The notes below the pieces were generated by a model, which was not told where the DNA came from, did not search any database, and saw only the letters and a program-made list of their open reading frames with translations. The position numbers and the translations under genes are program-made. 64,000 nucleotides of DNA from Cordia subcordata. Lineage: Eukaryota; Streptophyta; Magnoliopsida; Boraginales; Cordiaceae. Numbering within the stretch: position 1 is the stretch's first letter; the number at the start of each line of letters is the position of its first letter. Of this stretch, positions 21,258-33,630 are shown piece after piece. The stretch spans positions 3,814,001 through 3,878,000 of the forward strand of contig JAPTOF010000007.1 in NCBI GenBank assembly GCA_028554755.1, given 5' to 3'.

Positions 21258-22511
21258 TCTCTAATGTAGTTGTTATTTCCTCTAATGAACTTGACAAGAA
21301 AATTGGCGAGTATCATCCTCCACTAAGGCTGACAAATATATTCTTTAATGAAATTAGATTTAGATTTAGTTGAGACCAATAATTTTTCTTTTCAAATTTT
21401 AAGTTTTGAACTTTGTTATTTAAGTTGTGTGAGTAATGTCTCGTTTACTTCTATTGAGAAAAAAATAAAAACATATGCAATCAAATAGATTTTATGTTTT
21501 TTATTCTTAAAAATTGTTTTCACAGCACATTTTCCAAATATACTTTTTTGTTTTTAAAAGTTGTTCTCAGAACATATTTGCCAAATACATTTTTTTTGTT
21601 TCTTTGTTTCTAAAAATAGTTTTCAAACACTCTTTTAAAAACTAATTTTGAAAATTAGAAACAAAAAATTCTCAAATAAATATTTCTAGAAATCCTATAA
21701 GATTCCGAGTCAAACGTCCCTTTAGGGTCCAAACCGAAGTAAGAAAATGGGAAGAGGACTTTAGGGTCAACCAATTAGTATGGAACTCTTCTGCTAAAGA
21801 AAAAAGAAAAATCAAATGCCATTATAATGAAAATGAAAGGATAATGAATTGTTTAGACATTCAAATATAGGACTTTGTGGTCAACGAATTTAGATTGGAA
21901 ATTTTTGTGTCAAATGCCATGACGAAAATGCGAGGATAGTGCATTATTTAGTAATATACTTTTAAAAAAAATACTTTTAAAAAAAAGTCAATTCAAACGG
22001 GCCCAGAGATCATTACTAATAGATCTTTGTTAGCTTTCTGATAATATAAGAGATTTAATTTTGAACCAAAGGTAAGAAGGGAAAGATATATTCAAATTCA
22101 GAGTTTTTGAGCAGGATTAAATCATAAAATTTAACATTTATATGTGAATAATTTTTATTAAGAGTTACATTTATTTTTAAAACTAAAAATACCTTAAAAT
22201 GCATACATTGCTTACAAAAATATTCTTGTTAGATCCGTCCGTGCTTATTCTGGGGTTTGGCACTCCTTTGAGCCCCAAGAATTTTTCCAAGAAAGTTTTG
22301 CTATAAAAACATAAAAGTAAAAAAGACTTGGGGTCAATGCAATTCCGTGACCGTGGATCATCCTATAAAGGGTAAATGTCACTTGTAATTTTTTATTTTT
22401 GTCACAAACATAAAAAAATATATAGGGAATGTTATAGTTTATTTTAAAGATGAAGAATTTATAACATCAAAAAATACAAATATAAGAGACCGTACGTGTC
22501 ATTTGCCCTTC

Positions 22512-22519
22512 TATAAATA
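22512..22519 (+). promoter_or_regulatory. TATA box of kiwellin copy 1
   Basis: TATAAATA lies 79 bases before the ATG. The same CCCTTCTATAAA context is present, inverted, in front of copy 2, so the core promoter was duplicated with the gene. Confidence 0.75.
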
Positions 22520-22590
22520 GTCACTCAAAACTCCTCTACAACCTCCAAACCAATACCACTCTTCTCTTAGGCTTCCTACTTTTAGTTACC

Positions 22591-23247
22591 ATGGCAAAAC
22601 CCAAATATTTAATGTTTGTTTTAATGAATATCATCTTTACAATAATAATTTCCCCTGGAAATGCCATTTCGTCCTGCAATGGTCCATGCCAAACTCAAGA
22701 CGATTGCTCTGGTCAATTAATCTGCATCAATGGAAAATGCAACGATGACCCTGATGTTGGCACGCATACCTGCAGCGGCGGTGGTGGCTCACCGCCGTCC
22801 CCTTCCGGCGGCGGCGATTGCCAGCAACACGGCACCCTTACATGCCGAGGACAATCATACCCAACCTACACTTCCTCCCCACCAGTCACCTCTTCCACGC
22901 CCGCAAAACTCACGCTCAATGATTTTGGTGCTGGTGGTGATGGTGGTGGTGCATCGGAATGCGATGAAAAGTACCACAGCAACGACGAACTTATCGTCGC
23001 GCTATCAACGTGGTGGTTTGCATGAAAATCCAGGTGTGGGAAGACGATACGCATCACTGCGAGTAATGGCAGAAGTGTGAATGCGAAGGTGGTGGACGAG
23101 TGTGACTCCATGCGTGGTTGCGATGAGGAGCATGATAATCAACCACCATGCAGAAACGACATTGTTGATGGCTCGAGTGCTGTTTGGGACGCCTTGGGAC
23201 TGAATAAGGACGATGGTGTAGTCCCTGTTACTTGGTCCATGGCCTAG
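22591..23247 (+). pseudogene. Kiwellin copy 1, one premature stop
   Basis: A 219-codon single-exon frame encodes a signal peptide (cleavage probably after SPGNA) and a Cys-rich secreted protein: SSCNGPC, a C-x-G-x-L-C-rich N-terminal module, a Gly/Ser/Pro linker, then the double-psi beta-barrel with [43 protein letters not shown] and ending VPVTWSMA. Kiwellins are apoplastic proteins; some bind secreted fungal enzymes. A TGA at 23023-23025 interrupts the barrel where copy 2 has a Gly codon, so a single G-to-T change truncates it to 144 residues. The Cys before SPPVTSS is Ser here, a second difference from copy 2. Confidence 0.93.
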
Positions 23248-23572
23248 TGTGTGTTTGTCTTTGTGTTTTAGAATATTTTTCTTTTTTTTAAGTGTGCTTT
23301 TGGAATAAATATCTGGAGTGAATTGTGAAAGACTTGCATGCCCATGAGCCATGTGGACTAAGGTCCCTTATAATAATGTACTACTCCGTTTATGAACACG
23401 TGGCGCTAAGGTCCTTTATAATAATAATATACTACTTTGTTGAATTGCTTTGTAGCTAAATTGACTTCATTCCTATTCCGCGACACACCAAAGTACCATC
23501 ATTGCGGGAAATCTGTCAAAGCTTCCAATACATATTAACTAGTTTATAGCCCATGTAATATATGGAAAAAAT

Positions 23573-23895
23573 AAATATTTCAATTTTTATTTGTTGTTGA
23601 TGCATGGTCAATTAAATTTTTACAGTTTATGTAAGGATAATTAAATAAAAATGTACTTTATAAAATTTAATTGTTGATAAAGTTTTCAATATTAATCTTA
23701 TTGCTCAATGAGAAGTGTATAGGAATTGAATGAAATATTTCTATTTTTATTTGTTGTTGATGCATGGTCAATTAAATTTTTACAGTTTATGTAAAGATAA
23801 TTAAATAAAAATGTATCTTGTAAAATTTAATTGTTGATAAAGTTTTCAATATTAATCTTATTTTCTAATCAGAAGTCTATAGGAATTGAATGAAA
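23573..23895. repeat. Tandem duplication, two units of about 162 bp
   Basis: Both units run through TTTATTTGTTGTTGATGCAT, ACAGTTTATGTAA and AAGTTTTCAATATTAATC to ATAGGAATTGAATGAA with few differences. In the other arm (38810-38935) I see only one copy, so this tandem arose after, or was lost after, the inverted duplication. Confidence 0.88.
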
Positions 23896-23999
23896 GATTA
23901 AAAAATCTCATATATTGCTAATTATTGAAATAGCATATATTACTAATTGTTGAAAAACATTCCCAAAATTGGGGGGGGGGGGAGCTGGAAAAATCAAAA

Positions 24000-26037
24000 G
24001 TTCTATAAAAGGCATTTGATCCTCACATAAGTCAATATGAGTTGAATGTTCAGAAAATTATTTATTTGCATGAAGTTGCAAAATGCATTTATTGATATGA
24101 AAAAATGTGACAAATTCACATATACTAGTTAAAGTGCTCCTATTAATGTCTTAATAGACAAATTACAAATATATGTATTAGATGCTAAAAGCATAATAGA
24201 CTTCGGTTCCAACTGTAGAGAAGCAAAATAAGCAAGTTGGTTTTTTTGAAATATTTGATATCCTGAATATATCAAGTCATTCATATAAGTGGAATATATA
24301 ATTAAAATATTATTATATTGTAAAAGAGTATTAGGTAACTGAATATGATTGAAATTATTAAAAATAAAGAGATCTCACTCAGTTATATTACTTTACTCTT
24401 GAAAAGAGTGGAACCGAAAAGAAAAAATGATCTTGATCAAATATTTGAATATGCAACAGCTACTTATTATGATAAAAGTGAGGATCATATATTGAAGTCC
24501 ATCTAAAGATGTCGACATAAATAAATTTGGCTATATAAACAAAAGATGCAATCCAGGCGTATCTAAATGTTTTGATCCTTATTGGTCAACATATATTGCG
24601 TATGGGATTAACGGGGAGTATGATATAAACCAATTCCATATTGCTCAAGAATTTCAAAAGTATTTGTCATATGGTTGCCTAGCTTTTAAACTGCTAATTC
24701 TAGTTAGGTAATGAGTTAATGTGTCACGTGGTTATACTTTGTTATCATACTCGTTTCTTGTATAAACCGAGCATTAGTGACTTGGAATTAATTATAAAGA
24801 GATATGTTTTAATGTGATGGATGCAATTACATTAGCCTGGAAATTTTCGAAAGGACGTCAATTATGCGCCTTATAAATATAAAACAATAATATGAGTGTG
24901 TTTCATGAGTTTGATATTTGTATACAAGTCATAAAGAATTAGAGATGTTTAAAGCATAAATCTCCAGAGAAGTATATTCAAAGATTTTTGTGTGAAACAT
25001 TTCGAAAATTAAGACATATTTGCTTTAATGCAAATCTTCTAAAGAAAAAGATTTAATAGCCCATATATAAGAGCGACTTATCAAGAGCTTTCATAAAGGA
25101 ACTTTGAGATGATTATTTTGGCTTGGCCTGAAGTTTAATTATTATTTAGATGGAATATTATCTATCAATCACCTTGGCAAAAGAAATATTAGAGCCAAAC
25201 AACTCAGTTTTTGAGTGTCTGAATATTTTGACTCTTGATATTTGATGGATCATTTTAATTTTGTGAAGATAACAAAAAACTATTGATCCTAAAGTGTCAT
25301 ATATCAATAAATCTTACTATACTTTATGTGCCGGTAGAACTATCTATTATTTTATTAGCAATAGTTAGTTTTGTACCAATAGAAATGCCTTGGAGATATT
25401 ACACAAAAAGTTCGTTATCATTGTTATCAAGACACTCAAACTCAGAGTTGATTGAGCATGAAAATTGTTGAGTATTTGTTGACTCACAACAAGCAATATG
25501 TTTTCATATACGCTAAAATGATTACGTACTCATACTCATTAAAGCTCATTGTTATTGTTATCTCCCCAAAACATGGCAATTTATTACTTAGCAAATGAAT
25601 AATATGAATTGTTTGAGTAAAGGAAATTTACGTTGAAAGTGATTGAGCCTAGCATATAATACTGAATCCATGCATGAACTCCCTAAGAAATATGAAAAAA
25701 TGCTCATCAAGTTTCTCAAGAAAGAACTTGGCAAGTTCATCTTAATTGATATCATGTATAATGATATTTGAAAAACCACAAAATTGGCATATGTATTCAA
25801 AGATTTTTTTATATGTTTAAATGAGAGGGAGATAAATACGCATTGTACTCTTTTTTTTCCTTAGCCTACATTTTGTCCTACTAGGCTTTCCTGGCAAGGT
25901 TTTTAACGAGACAGTATGAAGCGTGTAACAAGAATATTGTATTCTTTTTTCTTCACTAGGGTTTTTGTCCTACTAGGTTTTTTCCCAGTAAGGTTTTAAC
26001 GAGGCATATTCTTAAGAGATGAATATCCAAGGGAAGG
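24000..26037 (+). mobile_element. Degenerate 3' body of a Copia element
   Basis: The sequence just before the LTR at 26038 is diagnostic: GAGAGGGAGATAAATACGC, two rounds of the form TTGTCCTACTAGG...AAGGTTTTAACGAG, and a polypurine CCAAGGGAAGG. These are typical of the region between the pol stop and the 3' LTR in Copia elements. Further left the DNA is AT-rich with stops in all frames; coding motifs are no longer readable, so the left limit is a guess. Confidence 0.6.
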
Positions 26038-26379
26038 TGTTATGAAATTACTAATTATTATGGATATTCATCTTAGGGCTGATCTATTGTTATTTAAACT
26101 CTAGATATGGTTCATGACTATTTGAATTCTTATAAAATAAAGTTGGATGAGCTTAGGTATTTTATCTCAATGTAAATTCTAACCGTATGTAATTACTCTT
26201 ATATTACTCCTATAAATAGGAGTCTCTAGATTATAACGTTGAACCAACATTTAAGAGAAGCAATAAAATATTCTCCCTTCTTTTCTCTCTTATATTTTTT
26301 TTCTTTTCTTGTTATTTATATTCTCTTTATTTCTCTTGTTCATATATCTCTTTTCTATTTTGTAATTATTTTTATAACA
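26038..26379 (+). repeat. 3' LTR of the degenerate Copia element, 342 bp
   Basis: It starts TGTTATGAAA directly after the polypurine tract and ends TTATAACA, so TGTTAT/ATAACA are inverted termini. A TATAAATAGG box lies at 26211-26220 in a CTCCTATAAATAGGAG context. No second LTR or matching TSD (CTAAC follows the right end) was found. Confidence 0.78.
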
Positions 26380-27080
26380 CTAACGACTAATATAAAGAAT
26401 ATTCGATTTGTCACATTTTAGAAGTCCCCGAAGATAAGGGATGACATTCTAGAATATTTGTCACCAAATTATGGCAACAAAGTTTTTTGTTACTAAAAGT
26501 AATTAATTGTGATGATTTTATGAACGTCACTTGAATATTATAAGTAAATATATTTTTAGTAACAAAGAAATTGGAATTTTTATTTCTTTAATTTTTTTGT
26601 AAGGAAGTAGATATTGTCACCACTAGTGATGATAATAATGGCATATTAAGGTTTTTTTTTTTTTTAAAGAAAAGGGGACGACACCTCTAAAGTTTTATAA
26701 ATTCAAAAAATAAAATACAAAGTGGAAGCAGGGCATAAACCTAGTCTCCAATCTACTCCTAATATGAAGGTCAGACAAACTCCAACCTTAAATGCAACAT
26801 GCAGGTCCCAAGCATCTAAATGCAATGCAAACCTAGCACCACTTAGTACTACTAAATGGTGTGACAAGAAGAGCTTTAAGAAAGCTAAAAATAAGACAGG
26901 ACTCCTACACTTACAACAAAGAGCAAAATCTAAATGTCACTAATGCTATATCTTTCGTAACAACATAACTATTTGTCACTACAAGTTATTAATAGTGACA
27001 ATCTCATCAGTGTCACTTAAATTTCATGAATAAAGACATTTTTATTGACAAATATGATATAGTCATTAATATACTCATTT
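26380..27080. other. AT-rich repeat-like DNA with GTCAC/GTGAC motifs
   Basis: Several TTGTCACTA, AGTGACAAT and GTCACTTGAATAT motifs in both orientations occur at 26455-26560 and 26940-27060. This resembles subterminal repeats of a DNA transposon, but I cannot define termini. A T-run lies at 26653-26666. No gene is recognised. Confidence 0.4.
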
Positions 27081-27084
27081 GTAA

Positions 27085-27190
27085 TGATCTGGATCAGGAA
27101 GTAATTCAAATAGTTGAAATTATTTTCTTAAGTGGAACAGCTTGAGGTTCAAATCCCATGAAGACAGAGATTAATTCAAAAAATTAATTG
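27085..27190 (+). mobile_element. tRNA-derived SINE-like sequence
   Basis: GGAAGTAATTCAAATAGTTG (A-box-like) is followed by a B-box-like GAGGTTCAAATCCC at 27142-27155 and an A-rich end. The pattern parallels 18828 and 55795. No TSD is visible. Confidence 0.45.
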
Positions 27191-28280
27191 ATTTTATTAT
27201 ATTATAAATTTAATCATATTAAGTTATATATACATGTTAAAATTTAGATCTAACCATTAAAAAGTTTAGGTGTCACAGGATTATAGTCATAACATGCATG
27301 GAACAACATAAAATTAAATTCTTGAACACAGTAATTATTTATTCTAAACCAAGTATTATATACTCTGTTTGTTCTAATTATATAACTGATTTTATTTATC
27401 CAACTTAATTTTACAATCTATATTTGGTTTTTGTTAGCATAATTGGTTCTAGTCCTATTATTAACTTAAAATCATAATCTTTATTCGAATAACAGCTTAA
27501 TTAGTTCAGTCTATGATGGTAGAACATAATTCCTAATTTCTAACCTAACTAGAGTAATGTGATTAATTCTAATCTTATTACTATGATTTTCTAAATCTCA
27601 AATCTAAGCTTTATTTGTTCCAATCATGTTTCTAACTTACTAACTTAATTGATTCATATATAACCTAAATACACTTAATTAATTAATTTTATTTACATTA
27701 CTAAATTTATTATACAATATATAATCTAATTCTAATTTATTAGAATATAGATGATAATTTATCGGCCTAGATGTGATATGTTTTTTGTTATCACTTGTTA
27801 AATATTATTTTTTTATATCAATAAAAATACTTATCTAACATAAAGAAAAAGTGATATATATCATAAAAAGGGCCCCCCAACTAGCCCACCTTTTTAGAGG
27901 CCCTGAACTAAGTAATCAAATCCTATTTTGCTTTAAAAGGGTTAACCAAAGGAGAACCCCTTTCCCACCTGGCCAGAGGCCCCTTAACTAGGCGGGAGGT
28001 AAATCGAGGGATGTGCGTGAGTGGCAGCCCGACCAGGGAGAGGACCAACGGGCGTGGAAATCCTGCAACAGCCCCCGCAATAATCCTATTTTGCTGTATT
28101 TAACAATCTTGAAGCTACGCTACTCACAAAGCTCCTTCTCCTTGGCAATTCTCCTTTATGTTTATGATGCAAAAGTCGAGTTCATATTCTAACAGACATA
28201 TATATCAAATGTTTTCTATTTCTTTTTCATTTTTTTCTTTTTTGAGTTTTTCTTTTGTGTCTGTTTCACTTTAGCCGTGG
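27191..28280. other. AT-rich DNA with one GC-rich island, no gene
   Basis: Most of this is AT-rich. A GC-rich island at 27870-28075 (GGGCCCCCCAACTAGCCC, GGCCAGAGGCCCCTTAACTA) stands out, with internally repeated GAGGCCCC and CCACCT motifs, but no ORF or RNA gene is recognised. Confidence 0.4.
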
Positions 28281-28620
28281 CACCAATACAGTCAATAATT
28301 AGATTTTAGTTTAATTTTCTTTTGTTTGGGATCTTGAATATATATTGAATAATTTCTTTTTTTATTTTTATTTTTTTACTCCCGACCTCCGATGCGATCT
28401 AAACCCATGACCTTCTTCTTGAGAGTAAGTAACCTCGACCACTAAAACTATACTGTCAATAATTAGATCTTAGTTTAATTTTCTTTTGTTTGGGATCTTG
28501 AATATATATTGAATGTTTTCTTTCTTTATTATTATTTTTTACTCCCCACTCTCGATGGAGTCTGAATTTATGACCTTCTTCTTACAGGCGAATAATTTCA
28601 ACCACTTAAATTACTTTCTC
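28280..28620 (-). repeat. Tandem pair of about 168-bp units, SINE-like on the minus strand
   Basis: CTGTCAATAATTAGAT...TTTTGTTTGGGATCTTGAAT...ACTCCC...GACCTTCTTCTT...CCACT occurs twice in a row. On the minus strand each unit reads AGTGGT(C/T)GA..., then AAGAAGAAGGTCAT and a B-box-like segment, then a T/A-rich end. This suggests a tRNA-derived SINE duplicated in tandem; the tandem is certain, the SINE nature is less so. Confidence 0.6.
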
Positions 28621-28961
28621 ATCTTATTTTCTTTTTGTTTTTTAATTTGTTCGTTTTGGGTTTCTCGTTTCTATTTCTTTCACTTTTAGGCGTGTATTTA
28701 TGTATGTGTGAGTGTGCGTGGGTCTCTTGCACGTGTTATATGGTGTGTTTATTATATGAGTTGTAATGATGTTTTTATGTGTGATGTAATGCAATTGAGG
28801 TGATTGGATGTAAGTTGCATCTTAAAACCAAGTGTTAAGTTTGTCTTTGAGAATAATTGTTCCAGGCTAAAATTATGAATTATTGCAAATAATTCTTTTA
28901 TGGTTTGAGAAGGTAAACATTTTATTTTGCAAGTATTTTTAAATCAATTTTTATTCTACTA

Positions 28962-28992
<31 letters not shown>

Positions 28993-29142
28993 TACATGTT
29001 AGGGATTTCTCTTAATTCAGAAATATTGCGCATAACTTTAGTTGAGGAGAAAAATTGACTTGTGCCGCTTAATTTCGAAGCTTTGAGGGTGTTGAATATA
29101 TAGATGTAGACGATTGTGTTTCATCTATATTTATGTTAGTTT
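28621..29142. other. AT-rich intergenic DNA with (TA)n
   Basis: A (TA)n microsatellite is at 28970-28992. No gene is recognised. The right end leads into the AGGTT target duplication at 29143. Confidence 0.45.
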
Positions 29143-29147
29143 AGGTT

Positions 29148-29568
29148 TGTTAGGAATTCGGGGTGTTAGAAACGAAGATGAACAAGAGAGAGAAATATGT
29201 AAAGCATGATGGACACATTACTTTTAATGTGGTTCGGCTTTCAGTCTCCGTCCATGAGCAGACAAAAGAATTCTACTATGATAAGAATAAATACAACCAC
29301 GAAAAGAGGGCTTGGGCCCCTCGCTCTCCTCACCCTCAAGATCACTCGCTCTCTATCTCACCTTTATGTTTTTCTGTCTCACTCTAATGCAATAGGCAAA
29401 GCCTCTATTTATAAAGTACAAGAAATATCAAATATGGCAACACTACGAATATAGTAATACTCCAAATATGGTAAGACTAGAGATATGGTAGGAGAACAAA
29501 TAAGGCAAGTCTCAAACTTTAAGGCCCTATATTCCTTTGGCCAATCAGAATACGGGCCAAACCTTACA
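29148..29568 (-). repeat. 3' LTR of the LARD-like element
   Basis: The plus strand runs TGTTAGGAATTCGGGG to AACCTTACA; it is homologous over its whole length to 32189-32610. A TATA-like TTTATAAATAG on the minus strand lies near 29407-29417. Confidence 0.9.
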
Positions 29569-32173
29569 AATCTCCACCTTAGATCGTATTTGCTCCTTAT
29601 TATCAACCTCAAACGTCTCTTGCTCAAGCTGCCAAATCTGCCCCACGAAAGGTTTGCTGCCATGCATTGCCATACCTCCTAAGTCCTTAGCCACCTACTA
29701 GAATTTGTCCCAGCAATATCTCGTTTGGTCTCTCACGATCACCTCAAGATCGAACCAACATCTGCAATGCTCCACAACGATCTAAGGAACTCCTCTAAGC
29801 GCCTATTGCATCCTCTCCACCTCTTCCTCAGATTCGTATCTGCAGTACCAACTTACTGAATCTCATGAGGACTAGGACCCCTTCGACTCATCCTTTCATC
29901 ATTCATTGTACTGCCACATCCATAAGACTCGCCCGTCTCAATCTGTTAAGTTAACCTAGTTTAACTACCTCTGGCCATCTCCTGGAACACTCTCTGAGCT
30001 TCTATAGCAAGCTCCACCTACTTCAGGGCACCGTAGTTCAAATCAGCTCCAAGATACACCTTACCATGTACCACAAATTGCCAAGTCACACATAGACTAT
30101 CCACCTGCTACTTTACAAAACTCCTAAGCTCGACCAAACTCCACTTGTTCCTTTATTCTACGACCCGCCAGCTACTATTTCTTAGTCCCACATATCTCTA
30201 TTGAAAATCTCGGGGACTCGTTATCTGAACATTACCACAAAAAACCTCGTCTTCCACACATTGTTCTCTACCTCCAGCTTATCATCCTCCAAGCGAGCAG
30301 AACAACATATCAACAAGACAACCACAATAAGAAGTACTTCCAGAAGCTATGGATGGAGATTGTATCACCTAGTAGCATACCTCAGTCTCAAATCGTTTAC
30401 TCATGGCAACACTGAGAAAGTTCCAACTTTCTCCAAAAGAGTTCACCCAACTCTTTACTTAAAGCTTCGAACCTATGTCCTTAATGAGATGCACGCCGCT
30501 CTCAACTTGACACCTTGTTGAAACGCTTGCCGTCTTCATGAGTACTTACTGATCACCTCGTAAGTTTGCATCCACAAGTGATCACTACCTCAAGAAAGAA
30601 CCCGCATGACCACTACACTGAGCTAGACCTCAATCTGCTTGCTAAGACACATACTCACCACACATGAGTCTTCTTGTCTTCTTCGCAATGCAGTACCTAC
30701 TAGTTCTTGCAGTCAATCCTTCTCTCACACGTGGCACACGCCACAAGAGCATAGTGTTCATCACTTCTCCTCAATGCAACCGCCAAACTCATGATCGTAC
30801 TCATTTAAGAAGACCAAATAAATGTCCATTTATCGATCTCTCTATGTTCGCACCTCTCCAAAGGTCAAAACATCTTCGTTCATTCCAAAAACACACACAA
30901 CCACTTGGAATTTGGCCAAACGTATTGTAAATTCAGACTCAGCACGTCGAAAAACCTTCGGGAACACCCAGTCAACTCTAATCAACGCACGGTCAATACA
31001 AAACCATAGTCAAAGTCGACAATTTCCTAAAAAGATGCACTTCTGAGTTGAATTCTGCCAAACGGAGCTCAAAATTGAATTTTACGTGTGAAAAAAAATT
31101 GGGTAAGGTCCTGGTCAACTCTGTTTAGGTCTATTCAACGCCCGATCAAAAGGGTCAAACACCTAGTTAAGAAAAAGTCAAACGAGCTCACATGACTTCA
31201 AAGCACGCACGTCATATTAAATCAGCCCCTTCACTGATTAGATTAACTTTACAATCTAATGGTCCAGATTAGTAACCTCATCAAAGCACCAAATCTCTTC
31301 CATAGGCTATAACACACCTTATCAAATTCTTGAAACGATCAGATCTCTTCATCCAAACAATCAAGGGCCAAGATTCTCGCATCTACCATACAACTATGAG
31401 GTACAAGCATCTGACCAAAACCACCACCATCTTCTTTCTTTGATGAAAACAGACCTAAAGACCCAAGGACAACAATGACCCGACCCGTCTCTTATCACCG
31501 ATCTGCCTGTCCGATCATTATCGGACTACACTATTGCGCTCATCGGCACCTAGAGACCTTGCCAATGACCTCTAATTGTGTTGCTGCACCACCTCTACCG
31601 TTGAACGCCACCACCAGGCCTACTGCTTTCAAAGCTTTCTCACGGCCAACTCCAGCCACCAAACGACGAAAAACCACCTTCGTTAGCTTCCCCATGCCAA
31701 CGCGATTCTTTCAGTGCCTTCCATGCGTGCAATAGAGCCTCCAAACTCCATATGCCATTAATGTCAACACCGCGGCTTCCAGCTTCTCACTGGTACCATT
31801 CTGATCACATCAAGGCATATAAACACCATAAGAATGGTTCTCATGATCTCACCATTTCTTTTGCACCCTTCAAACACTGATCCGACATTGGGAAACACCA
31901 TCTCCATCAAGCTCGAACTCATTGACCTTTTCTCCTTGCCGGCAACATGCTTCTCAGCTATGGTTGTCTTCTTCGGCCATTCTTTTGGTGAGAATGACAT
32001 CATCGTGACATTTGCAGCTACTTCCTTCTCCATTTGTCTTTGTCAAAACTCGTCCAGGCCTTCAAATCTAAATTTCATTTTTTTCATGTCAAAATCACAG
32101 TGGAATCAAATTTTCATGAAACAACAAAAAACATGTGTTTTCACCCATACACACGCCCAATTCTGCAAATTGG

Positions 32174-32185
32174 GCTCCAATACCA
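32174..32185 (-). other. Primer-binding site of the LARD-like element
   Basis: The minus strand reads TGGTATTGGAGC, ten of twelve bases identical to the initiator tRNA-Met complement TGGTATCAGAGC, three bases from the LTR boundary. Confidence 0.75.
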
Positions 32186-32188
32186 GTT

Positions 32189-32610
32189 TGTTGGTAATTC
32201 GGGGTGTTTGGAATGAAAATAAACGAGATAGAGAAAGATGTAAAACATGATGGACATAATATTTTTAACGTGGTTCGACTTTCGGCCTATGTCTACGGGT
32301 AAACGAGAGAATTCCATTATGATAAGAACGAGTACAACACACAAAGAAAGGGCGAGGGCCTCACGCTCTCCTTACCTTCAAGGTCACTCACTATCTATCT
32401 TACCTCTCTGTTTCTCTGTCTCACTCTAATACAATAAGCAAAACCCCTATTTATAAAGCACATGAAACACCAAATATGACAGCACTACGAATATGATAAT
32501 ATTCCAAATATGGTAAGACTAGAGATATGGTAAGAGAACAAATAATGCAGGTCTCAAACCCTAAGGCCCTATATTCCTATAGCCAACTAGAATACGGGTC
32601 AAACCTTACA
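32189..32610 (-). repeat. 5' LTR of the LARD-like element
   Basis: The plus strand runs TGTTGGTAATTCGGGG to AACCTTACA, with the primer-binding site immediately left of it. By eye it differs from its partner at clearly more positions than the two LTRs of the 35112 element differ from each other, so this insertion looks older. Confidence 0.9.
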
Positions 32611-32615
32611 AGGTT

Positions 32616-33234
32616 GTTTTGAGTTATGTGGCTTTTGTTTTTGGGTTATGATTTGTAAATACTTTAAATTTGTTTTTGAGTATCAAAGTATTTATTTGTT
32701 TTTATTTTTAATTGAATTTAATGAGTTTACTGCAAAGCTTAATATTGCATTTTCAGTTTTTAACTTGTATACATTTATTCAATTAAAAGTTAAAGTTTAT
32801 AACCGACACAACAAACTTAATGGCAATATCAGCGTTGAAATAGCACAAAAAGATTTCATGACAACGTACATATTGATATAGGTCATCTCCAACCCAATTT
32901 ACACATACTAGGTCTCAGGTCTTGCTTGGCTTGAAAAGGGCATCGACTCATGTTGACCCGAAGATCTCCACCCATGTAGCTCTGATTCCATTAGGGTCAG
33001 GTCCAAAGACATTCTAATACTCATAAGTGTTGCACAAGCCAAAGGGACGCCTAAGAAAAGGAAGATAACCATATTAGCCTACCACTATAAGACAAATTCA
33101 TAAAAACCACACATTATTCCTTTAAGGAATCTCCTACTAACTTGAGCATTGAAGGTTTTTTGGCCGGCACAATATCGATATCAAATGCTTTTGGGTGCTA
33201 TAAGATACATTAATATACATACATACATATATAT

Positions 33235-33265
<31 letters not shown>

Positions 33266-33630
33266 CATACATACATATATATATTATTTTTAACAAAATG
33301 ATAATATAATTTTTTTATTTTCTTAATAATAATATAAATTATGGTTAAGGTATTAAATGAATAAGATGATAAATTACTTACATAACTTGATAATATCAAA
33401 TTTATATCGATTCATCTGTGCAATGCGTAGGTCAAGCAATATAGTGAGTGTGTGTGTATGTGTGTGTGTGTATGTATGTAAGTATACTATTAATATGAAT
33501 AATCTTTTGAATCATTTATTTAGTTTATATTTGAATTCAAATTGTCTTTAATTTCTTTGGGATTAAAGTTTTATAAAATTTCTGTAACTTTTTTATTTGG
33601 CCTAATGTTTTTTTTTAAAGCATAAAAATC
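32616..33630. other. AT-rich DNA with microsatellites and a possible PBS relic
   Basis: A GCTCTGATTCCA motif at 32979-32990 resembles a degraded minus-strand primer-binding site with retroelement-like sequence to its right. Microsatellites follow: (ACAT)n/(AT)n at 33210-33284 and (GT)n at 33440-33480. No gene is recognised. Confidence 0.45.

Larger units (their letters stand above)
21720..23900 (+). repeat. Inverted duplication, left arm (kiwellin copy 1)
   Basis: This arm is homologous, in inverse orientation, to 38800-41790. Matching landmarks are the upstream CCGTCCGTGCTTATTCT (22236), the kiwellin gene, the downstream GTGAAAGACTTGCATGCCC (23325), TTGACTTCATTC (23460) and the TTTTCAATATTAATC stretch. 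Homology therefore extends well beyond the coding sequence on both sides. The outer limits are approximate. Confidence 0.9.
29148..32610 (-). mobile_element. Complete non-coding LTR retrotransposon (LARD-like), 3463 bp
   Basis: Two LTRs of 421-422 bp (29148-29568 and 32189-32610) flank a 2.6-kb interior. AGGTT is present on both outer sides (29143-29147 and 32611-32615), a 5-bp TSD. On the minus strand the order is 5' LTR, a primer-binding site with two changes (TGGTATTGGAGC), the interior, a polypurine tract (TAAGGTGGAGATT) and the 3' LTR. The interior has no gag or pol motif on either strand and is C-rich on the plus strand. It therefore depends on other elements and fits the large retrotransposon derivative class. 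Confidence 0.9.

Noticed and set aside
22730..23352. Open frames on both strands overlapping kiwellin copy 1, also mirrored at copy 2 (39729-40234)
   Set aside because: They are shadows of the kiwellin frame caused by GC-rich codons; the repeat of the same shadows in both copies follows from the duplication.
26722..26943. 73-codon plus-strand open frame rich in Lys, Ser and Thr
   Set aside because: No domain, surrounded by repeat-like AT-rich DNA; not enough to call a gene.
31834..32250. 138-codon open frame inside the LARD-like element, plus strand
   Set aside because: It runs antisense to the element, crosses the primer-binding site into the LTR, and shows no recognisable domain.
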